Shown here: positions 55,877 through 61,768 of the stretch, piece by piece
Layout: every line of letters begins with the position of its first letter
How positions within the stretch are numbered: the first letter of the stretch is position 1
Position numbers and translations under genes: made by a program
Notes under the pieces: generated by a model
Databases searched by the model: none
What the model saw: only the letters and a program-made list of their open reading frames with translations
Told to the model about the DNA's origin: nothing
Assembly (NCBI RefSeq): GCF_001590785.1
Contig: NZ_LTAO01000012.1
Location: 434,649-496,416, forward strand
Source of the DNA: Alkalihalobacillus trypoxylicola
GTDB lineage: Bacteria > Bacillota > Bacilli > Bacillales > Bacillaceae_D
Length of the DNA: 61,768 nt
Reading direction: 5' to 3'

Positions 55877-57145
55877 ATGTCAAACGGAGAAGTCATAAAA
55901 GTAAACAACGGAGTATTAGATGTACCAAACAATCCAATCGTTCCTTTCATTGAAGGAGACGGTACAGGTCCAGATATTTGGGCAGCTGCTTCTCGAGTTC
56001 TAGATGCAGCCGTTGAAAAAGCTTATAACGGAGAAAAGAAAATTGTATGGAAAGAAATTTTAGCTGGGGAAAAAGCCTTTAATGAAACAGGAAACTGGTT
56101 ACCAGAGGAGACTTTAGATGCTGTTCGTAAATATATGATCGCAATCAAAGGTCCTTTAACGACTCCTGTTGGTGGTGGAATTCGTTCATTGAATGTAGCT
56201 TTACGTCAAGAGCTAGATTTATATGTATGTTTACGTCCGGTACGTTATTTTGAAGGTGTTCCTTCACCTGTCAAGCGTCCTGAAGATACAGATATGGTCA
56301 TCTTCCGTGAAAACTCAGAAGATATTTATGCTGGTATTGAATATCAAGAAGGCTCAGATGAAGTGAAAAAGCTAATTGACTTCCTACAAAATGAACTAAA
56401 TGTTTCAAAAATTCGTTTCCCTGAAACTTCTGGATTAGGGATCAAGCCAGTTTCTAAAGAAGGAACGGAACGTTTAGTAAAAGCGACTATTCAATATGCT
56501 TTAGATGAAGGTCGTAAAAGTGTAACGCTTGTTCATAAAGGTAATATCATGAAATTCACTGAAGGAGCCTTCAAAAATTGGGGCTATGAAGTAGCCGAAA
56601 AAGAATTCGGTGATAAAGTATTTACTTGGGCACAATATGATAAAATTGTAGAAGCTGAAGGTGTAGATGCAGCTAATAAAGCTCAAGATGAAGCGTTAGC
56701 ATCTGGAAAAATTCTTGTAAAAGATTCAATCGCTGATATCTTCTTACAACAAATTCTAACTCGTCCAAAGGAATTTGATGTAGTGGCAACAATGAACCTA
56801 AATGGAGACTATATTTCTGATGCATTAGCTGCTCAAGTTGGTGGTATCGGAATTGCTCCTGGAGCTAATATTAATTATGATACTGGACATGCTATTTTTG
56901 AAGCAACTCATGGAACAGCTCCAAAATATGCAGGTCAAGATAAAGTAAACCCTTCTTCTGTTCTTTTATCAGGTGAGTTAATGCTTCGTCACTTAGGTTG
57001 GAATGAAGCAGCGGATTTAATCATGGCTTCAATGGATAAAACAATTGCTAGCAAAGTGGTAACGTATGACTTCGCACGCCTTATGGATGGGGCAACTGAA
57101 GTGAAATGCTCTGGTTTTGCTGATGAGTTAATTAAAAACCTATAA
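55877..57145 (+). CDS. icd: NADP-dependent isocitrate dehydrogenase
   Basis: 422 residues. Start [20 protein letters not shown] with the [14 protein letters not shown]-like phosphate loop ([15 protein letters not shown]), [14 protein letters not shown] and [20 protein letters not shown] for cofactor binding. It makes 2-oxoglutarate. GAGGAGGTTTTATCGAA precedes the start. It lies 131 bases after citZ. Confidence 0.97.
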   Translation: MSNGEVIKVNNGVLDVPNNPIVPFIEGDGTGPDIWAAASRVLDAAVEKAYNGEKKIVWKEILAGEKAFNETGNWLPEETLDAVRKYMIAIKGPLTTPVGGGIRSLNVALRQELDLYVCLRPVRYFEGVPSPVKRPEDTDMVIFRENSEDIYAGIEYQEGSDEVKKLIDFLQNELNVSKIRFPETSGLGIKPVSKEGTERLVKATIQYALDEGRKSVTLVHKGNIMKFTEGAFKNWGYEVAEKEFGDKVFTWAQYDKIVEAEGVDAANKAQDEALASGKILVKDSIADIFLQQILTRPKEFDVVATMNLNGDYISDALAAQVGGIGIAPGANINYDTGHAIFEATHGTAPKYAGQDKVNPSSVLLSGELMLRHLGWNEAADLIMASMDKTIASKVVTYDFARLMDGATEVKCSGFADELIKNL

Positions 57146-57166
57146 TAGATGTATGAATACATGATT

Positions 57167-57201
57167 AAAAGCGTATGTGAGTGAAATCCATACGCTTTTC
57201 T
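57167..57201 (+). terminator. Terminator-like hairpin between icd and mdh
   Basis: AAAAGCGTATG and CATACGCTTTT with a 13-base loop, then CTTTC. It may reduce read-through into mdh. Confidence 0.7.
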
Positions 57202-57250
57202 TTCAACTATTGACAAAAAAGGTCTCTGAAAGTATGAGGAGTGAAGAAAA

Positions 57251-58192
57251 ATGGCAATCAAACGTCGGAAAATTTCTGTAATAGGAGCAGGCTTTACAGG
57301 AGCAACTACTGCTATGATGGTTGCGCAAAAAGAGCTTGGTGATGTTGTTTTAGTCGATATTCCACAAATGGATGGACCAACCAAAGGAAAGGCACTTGAT
57401 ATGCTAGAATCCACACCGGTATTGGGGGTAGATTCTCGTATTATCGGCTCTTCTGATTATGAAAGTACAAGGGATTCAGATGTTGTGGTTATTACAGCTG
57501 GAATTGCAAGAAAGCCAGGCATGAGCCGTGATGACCTAGTGAGTACAAATGCTAAAATTATGAAAGCCGTTACGAGGGAAGTCGTTAAATATTCACCTGA
57601 GTGCTATATTATTGTATTAACAAACCCAGCCGATGCAATGACCTATACGGTTTATAAAGAATCAGGCTTTGAAAAGAATCGAGTCATTGGGCAATCAGGG
57701 GTTCTTGATACAGCAAGATTCCGCACTTTTATCGCAGAAGAGCTTTCTTTATCGGTAGAAGACATTACAGGATTTGTACTTGGGGGTCATGGAGATGACA
57801 TGGTTCCGTTAATACGTTATTCCTTTGCCGGTGGCGTGCCGCTCACAAAGCTCATTTCAGAACAACGCTTGGAAGAAATAGTAGAAAGAACAAGAAAGGG
57901 TGGCGGAGAGATAGTCGGCTTATTAGGAAATGGTAGTGCTTATTATGCTCCAGCTGCTTCTTTAACGCAAATGGTCGAAGCTATCTTGAAGGATAAAAAA
58001 AGAGTCATACCAACTATTGCCTATTTAGAAGGTGAATATGGCTATGAGGATATTTATTTAGGAGTTCCTACCATTTTAGGTGGCGATGGTATTGAAAAGG
58101 TCATTGAACTAGATTTGTTAGAGGACGAAAAAGAGGCTTTAGACAAATCTGTAGAATCCGTTCGTACAGTTATGAGCGCATTACCAAAGTAA
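57251..58192 (+). CDS. mdh: Malate dehydrogenase
   Basis: 313 residues, lactate-dehydrogenase-like MDH. The NAD loop is [14 protein letters not shown], the catalytic His is in [10 protein letters not shown] and the Asp-Arg pair in [11 protein letters not shown]. It closes the TCA cycle after icd. GAGGAGTGAAGAAAA precedes the start. Followed by repeat A copy 3, which supplies its terminator. Confidence 0.97.
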   Translation: MAIKRRKISVIGAGFTGATTAMMVAQKELGDVVLVDIPQMDGPTKGKALDMLESTPVLGVDSRIIGSSDYESTRDSDVVVITAGIARKPGMSRDDLVSTNAKIMKAVTREVVKYSPECYIIVLTNPADAMTYTVYKESGFEKNRVIGQSGVLDTARFRTFIAEELSLSVEDITGFVLGGHGDDMVPLIRYSFAGGVPLTKLISEQRLEEIVERTRKGGGEIVGLLGNGSAYYAPAASLTQMVEAILKDKKRVIPTIAYLEGEYGYEDIYLGVPTILGGDGIEKVIELDLLEDEKEALDKSVESVRTVMSALPK

Positions 58193-58252
58193 TAAGCTCG
58201 TGCATCGAAATAACGACTAAGAGTGAGACATAACTTGTTTTTAAATCTCATA

Positions 58253-58440
58253 GCGAAATTTGAAATGAAGAGTAATCAATGGAAACACAAAAAAACCTCC
58301 TTTTTTGAAAAAAGGAGGTTTTTTTGAAAGGGTAAATTCCCTATGAAAGAAGTAAGCAGGACTCCAGTGGGAGGAAGAAAAAAATGTTTGTTTGGCACCC
58401 TTTCATTGAACAGGTATTGTCTTAAGGAAACGAATGGTCC
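58253..58440 (+). repeat. Dispersed composite repeat A, copy 3 (3' half shortened)
   Basis: GCGAAATTTGAAATG box, hairpin at 58293-58325, GGGTAAATTCCCTATGAAAG linker, then a shortened 3' half that keeps only GACTCCAGTGGGAGGAAG. It follows mdh. Confidence 0.8.
58293..58325 (+). terminator. Terminator after mdh, inside repeat A
   Basis: AAACCTCCTTTTTT and AAAAAAGGAGGTTT, followed by TTTTT. Compared with the copy at 61260, the C-G pair is replaced by A-T, so pairing is kept. Confidence 0.9.
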
Positions 58441-58649
58441 CTGCACCTTACCTAATAGGTTTCTTAAACAATTGTTTTGTCCCTTTTTATAAATGTGGAA
58501 TTAAATAGAATGAAGCTTTTTCATATATCCTGTCAGCTCACTTATTCTTTTGTTGTTTTTTTTGATATACTAGAATTAATAAAGAGATACAATAAAGAGA
58601 TCATATTAGGGGAACCGTTCATTCAAATGGAGAAAAACGGGAGGAATGC
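58441..58649. promoter_or_regulatory. phoP upstream region
   Basis: A+T-rich sequence with a -10-like TATACT near 58565; the -35 is unclear. phoP is autoregulated in B. subtilis, but I cannot mark Pho boxes here. Confidence 0.35.
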
Positions 58650-59378
58650 ATGATGTCACAACGCCTATTAGTGGTAGATGATGAGGAATCAATTGCAACA
58701 TTATTACAATTTAATTTACAGCAATCCGGATATGAAGTAGATACTGCCCCTGACGGAGGGGAGGCATTTAAAATGGCTCAAGAAAATGAATATGATTTAA
58801 TGATTCTTGATCTAATGCTTCCAGTCATGGACGGTTTAGAAGTATGTAAACAGTTACGTCAAAATAAAATTATGACGCCGATTTTGATGCTAACAGCAAA
58901 AGACGATGAGTTTGATAAAGTTCTTGGTCTAGAGCTTGGGGCAGATGATTATATGACCAAGCCTTTTAGTCCAAGAGAGGTAGTTGCGAGAGTAAGGGCG
59001 ATTTTAAGAAGAGTCGTTTCGCAGCAATCAAGTGAAGAGCATAAAAAAAATAACCCTCAAACTGGAAAAATGGTTATAGGGGAAGTCGAAATTTTCCCTG
59101 AGAACTATGAAGTCTATTATAAAAATAAAGCCATTGATGTTACTCCAAAGGAATTCGAATTATTACTTTATTTAGCTAATCATAAGGGAAGAGTTTTAAC
59201 GAGAGATCAATTATTAAATGCCGTGTGGAATTATGAATTTGTAGGTGATACAAGAATCGTTGATGTTCATATTAGCCATTTGAGGGAAAAAATTGAGCCA
59301 AATACAAAAAAACCAATTTATATAAAAACCATTCGTGGCTTAGGCTATAAGCTGGAAGAACCTATTAGCAATGTTTAA
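58650..59378 (+). CDS. phoP: Phosphate response regulator PhoP
   Basis: 242 residues: a receiver domain (about 4-120) with the acidic pocket D10/D11 and the phospho-acceptor D54 (MILDLMLP), the conserved K in MTKPFSPREV, and an OmpR-type winged helix (about 140-235, PKEFELLLYLANHKGRVLTR). GGGAGGAATGCATG precedes ATG 58650 (58653 is an equal alternative). It activates or represses the Pho regulon when phosphate is low. It overlaps phoR by 8 bases. The mdh-phoPR order is the B. subtilis one. Confidence 0.95.
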   Translation: MMSQRLLVVDDEESIATLLQFNLQQSGYEVDTAPDGGEAFKMAQENEYDLMILDLMLPVMDGLEVCKQLRQNKIMTPILMLTAKDDEFDKVLGLELGADDYMTKPFSPREVVARVRAILRRVVSQQSSEEHKKNNPQTGKMVIGEVEIFPENYEVYYKNKAIDVTPKEFELLLYLANHKGRVLTRDQLLNAVWNYEFVGDTRIVDVHISHLREKIEPNTKKPIYIKTIRGLGYKLEEPISNV

Positions 59379-61167
59379 ATTTCGATTTCGCCTAATGGCA
59401 TCTGTTATGATTACAGTGCTTATTGTTTTGGCAGGTTTAGGAATAGTCATAGGGCAATTATTTAAAAGCTTTCATATGGAATATCTTACCGAGAGACTAG
59501 CGAATGATGCTGATTTAGTATCCTACTTAATCGAAGAGGATCATTTACTAGATGGCGACATTCAATCCTTTACAAAGGATGTAAGCAATGAGCTTGAAGT
59601 AAGAGTAACGATTATTCGCCCCGATGGTAATGTAATTGGGGAATCAGAGGGAAGTCCAGGTTCGATGGAGAACCATAGCGAGCGACCTGAAATTAGAGCG
59701 ATCATCGATGGAGAGCTAGGAACTGAAATTCGATATAGTACTACGATTGGACAAGAGCTTCTTTATCATGCTGTCCCCATATTAGAAGGAGAAGAAGTCA
59801 TAGGCTATGTTCGTCTTGGTCTTGCAACCGCCAATATTCATGAGATGAACAGAAGTATTTGGATGGTTTTAATTATAAGCTTTTCTCTTGCTGCTATTGT
59901 TATTTTTCTTATTACATTAAGAATTACGTCACAAATGATCCGCCCTATTGAAAATGTTACAGGTGTTGCAAATGAACTAGCAAAAGGGAATTTTAAAGCT
60001 AGGACACTAGAAGGAAATCAGGATGAAATCGGGCAATTAACGAAATCTGTTAATGTTTTGGCGCAAAACTTAGATCATATTACGAAGCGGCATCAGTTAC
60101 AAAAGGAACGAATGGAAACCTTAATAGAAAACATGGGAAGCGGATTAATATTAATTAATATGCGTGGAGATATTTCACTCATTAATAAAACATGTCGCGA
60201 TATATTTGAAGAGAACACAGATACTTGGGATCATCAGCTATACCATGAAAAGATTAAGCATAAGGAAATTATTAAAATCATACAAACGGTCTTTTTAACA
60301 GAAGAAAAGCAACGAAATCAGGTGACGATTGTCCATCAGCTAGAAACGAAATACTATGATGTGCAAGGGGCGCCGGTCATTAGTTACCGTGGCAGTCTAA
60401 AGGGAATTGCACTCGTTTTACATGATATAACAGAGCTTAAAAAACTAGAACAGGTAAGAAAAGATTTTGTTGCAAATGTTTCTCACGAACTAAAAACTCC
60501 AGTGACCTCTATTAAAGGCTTCAGCGAAACTCTATTGGATGGAGCTATGAATGATGAAGCTTTCCGAGAAAAGTTCTTGAGAATTATTTGGAAGGAAAGT
60601 GAAAGACTTCAAGGACTCATTCATGATTTATTAGAGTTATCAAAAATCGAGCAGAACTATTTTAAACTAAATATAACAAAAGTAAATTTAACGCAGGCCA
60701 CGGAGGATGTTGTTGATTTATTAAAAAAGAAGGCTGATCAGAAAGATATTTCTTTAAATGTTCAAACGGAAGGTCATTGTGAAATAGCGGGGGATCAGGA
60801 AAGAATTAAACAAATTGCTATAAATTTAATTAACAACAGCATAACTTATACACCCTCTGGAGGGAAAATAGACATTATTATAAATGGAAAAGAAGATTCT
60901 GTGCAATGGGAAATCCATGACACAGGGATCGGTATAAGTGAAAAGGAAATACCACGAATTTTTGAACGCTTTTATCGAGTCGACCGGGCTAGAAGCCGAA
61001 ATTCAGGTGGAACTGGTTTAGGGCTTGCGATTGTTAAGCATTTAGTTGAGGCTCATGATGCTAAAATTCAAGTTGAAAGTGTGGTAGGAGAAGGAACAAG
61101 CTTTATTCTTACCTTTTCTCGTGAGGCGAATCGTGGATTATGGAATGCCGACTATGGGAAAAAATGA
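59371..61167 (+). CDS. phoR: Phosphate sensor histidine kinase PhoR
   Basis: 598 residues: transmembrane helix 1 (about 7-31), an extracytoplasmic PDC-like sensor (about 32-160), helix 2 (about 166-188), HAMP, a PAS domain (about 250-355), HisKA with the phosphorylated H372 (NVSHELKTPVTS), and an HATPase domain with NLINNSITYTP, DTGIGIS and GTGLGLAI. It phosphorylates PhoP. The start overlaps the end of phoP, showing coupling. Confidence 0.95.
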   Translation: MFKFRFRLMASVMITVLIVLAGLGIVIGQLFKSFHMEYLTERLANDADLVSYLIEEDHLLDGDIQSFTKDVSNELEVRVTIIRPDGNVIGESEGSPGSMENHSERPEIRAIIDGELGTEIRYSTTIGQELLYHAVPILEGEEVIGYVRLGLATANIHEMNRSIWMVLIISFSLAAIVIFLITLRITSQMIRPIENVTGVANELAKGNFKARTLEGNQDEIGQLTKSVNVLAQNLDHITKRHQLQKERMETLIENMGSGLILINMRGDISLINKTCRDIFEENTDTWDHQLYHEKIKHKEIIKIIQTVFLTEEKQRNQVTIVHQLETKYYDVQGAPVISYRGSLKGIALVLHDITELKKLEQVRKDFVANVSHELKTPVTSIKGFSETLLDGAMNDEAFREKFLRIIWKESERLQGLIHDLLELSKIEQNYFKLNITKVNLTQATEDVVDLLKKKADQKDISLNVQTEGHCEIAGDQERIKQIAINLINNSITYTPSGGKIDIIINGKEDSVQWEIHDTGIGISEKEIPRIFERFYRVDRARSRNSGGTGLGLAIVKHLVEAHDAKIQVESVVGEGTSFILTFSREANRGLWNADYGKK

Positions 61168-61210
61168 TAAGTATTTTAAAAAGAGGTTGAGATAATAAAG
61201 AAGTGCCTAT

Positions 61211-61450
61211 TGCGAAATTTGAAATGATTTGTAATGGATAAATACAAAAATAACGATAGAACCCTCCTTTTTTCAAAAAAGGAGGGTTTTTTGAACGGGT
61301 AGATTCCCTATGAAAATCGTAGGTTAGCGGACACAAGACACGGAGACTCCGGTGGGAGGAAGTGGCCATAAATCCACTTTTAAAGAAAATTAGTTCAGCG
61401 CCACTTCATCGGACGCGAAGTTTCTTGGGAGAGCGAACAGTCGGGACAAA
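61211..61450 (+). repeat. Dispersed composite repeat A, copy 4
   Basis: GCGAAATTTGAAATG box, hairpin 61260-61292, GGGTAGATTCCCTATGAAAA linker, then AGCGGACACAAGACACGGAG. The outer stem here is TCCGGTG with CATCGGA: relative to copy 2 one A-T pair became G-C and another became G-T, so pairing is kept. The TGCCGAA/TTCGGCA inner stem is deleted. It follows phoR. Confidence 0.85.
61260..61292 (+). terminator. Terminator after phoR, inside repeat A
   Basis: AACCCTCCTTTTTT and AAAAAAGGAGGGTT, followed by TTTT. Confidence 0.9.
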
Positions 61451-61502
61451 CATGTGTGAAATGATTCATTCGTGAGGTATTGTCACGGCCTCTTTTTTAT
61501 TA

Positions 61503-61725
61503 TAAGATGATTATTTTTAAATTAACTTCTTGATTGAAACGGAAGGTAGTGACTCCCAAAGGAACAGCGCAGTCTGAAGATCCACTCTGGCGAAGCTCTG
61601 GATAGTCAGAGTTAGCTGAAGACAAGCCCTTGGGAAAGCATCTACCTAAAGTGAAAATCAAAAACCTAACCGTTCGGTTTTCTTAAAAGATAGAAATGAT
61701 GTAGTGAGTTTAAGTGAAGTAAAAA
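61503..61725 (+). repeat. Dispersed structured repeat B, copy 2
   Basis: It matches 10380-10600. The arm pairs are ACTCTGG/TCAGAGT (last pair G-T) and AACCG-TT-CGGTT, where copy 1 has AATCG/CGATT, a compensatory change. The core GGAAGGTAGTGACTCC ... AGCATCTACCTAAAGTGAAA is conserved. Confidence 0.85.
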
Positions 61726-61768
61726 ATATGTCTTGAATGCTTGTGAATTTACATATTGATTGAAACGG
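61726..61768 (+). repeat. Start of a third copy of repeat B (cut by the window edge)
   Basis: ATGTCTTGAATGCTTGTGAA matches the flank just upstream of copy 1 (10378-10400), and TGATTGAAACGG at 61757-61768 repeats that at 61531-61542. The period is 226 bp, so repeat B forms a tandem array here. Confidence 0.75.

Overview
The window is a 61.8 kb piece of a low-GC, spore-forming Bacillaceae chromosome. It carries a SASP gene preceded by a good sigma-G promoter, ytrH/ytrI, ytfJ, refZ, ezrA and A+T-rich DNA with strong AGGAGG ribosome binding sites. The order rpsD - ytrP - ytsP - refZ - hisJ - ezrA - nifZ - thiI - ssp - nadK2 - sppA - yteJ - ytfI - ytfJ - tpx - ytxK - ackA - argGH - ald - ytkL - ytoI - ytpI - nrnA - ytrIH - dnaE - ytsJ - accDA - pfkA - pyk - fxsA - ytwI - citZ - icd - mdh - phoPR follows the conserved rpsD-to-phoR backbone of Bacillus subtilis and relatives. 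The species cannot be named from this sequence alone.

Layout. 1-813 is one end of an IS3-family (IS150-like) insertion sequence that runs off the left edge and carries two tandem duplications of about 100 bp. It sits inside a dispersed repeat (814-1013). 1110-4475 is accessory: an MFS transporter divergent from an AraC-type regulator, a 56-residue unknown ORF and a DUF1232 membrane protein. From rpsD (4602) onward the region is mostly core metabolism, cell division and sporulation genes. Lineage-specific additions are a putative type I toxin-antitoxin locus (12.5-12.8 kb), two unknown or SRPBCC genes, an aldo-keto reductase, a YhaM-like HD protein with an EcsC protein (28-30 kb), and a FadR-type regulator between the malic enzyme and accDA. 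The right end (61.2-61.77 kb) is repeats only. Both edges lying in repeats is what a contig bounded by repeats would look like.

How the genes work together. The right half is central carbon metabolism in transcription units: malic enzyme and FadR-type regulator followed by accDA (pyruvate and malonyl-CoA supply), pfkA-pyk (glycolysis), citZ-icd-mdh (TCA cycle) and phoPR (phosphate response). ackA and citZ carry CcpA-type cre-like sites, and the malic enzyme promoter carries a FadR/GntR-type palindrome at the start of transcription. nifZ-thiI make 4-thiouridine in tRNA. refZ and ezrA act on FtsZ. ytrH/ytrI, ytfJ, the SASP gene and a 48-residue ORF with a sigma-G/F-like promoter are sporulation genes.

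Most interesting non-core signals: (1) a 30-residue hydrophobic, holin-like toxin ORF whose mRNA shows a sequestered Shine-Dalgarno, 5'-3' long-range pairing and a convergent antisense RNA; (2) a composite intergenic repeat of about 200-240 bp (repeat A, four copies plus a half copy) with compensatory base changes in its hairpins, placed after gene ends as a portable terminator; (3) a second structured repeat (repeat B, two copies plus the start of a third with a 226-bp period), also with a compensatory change.
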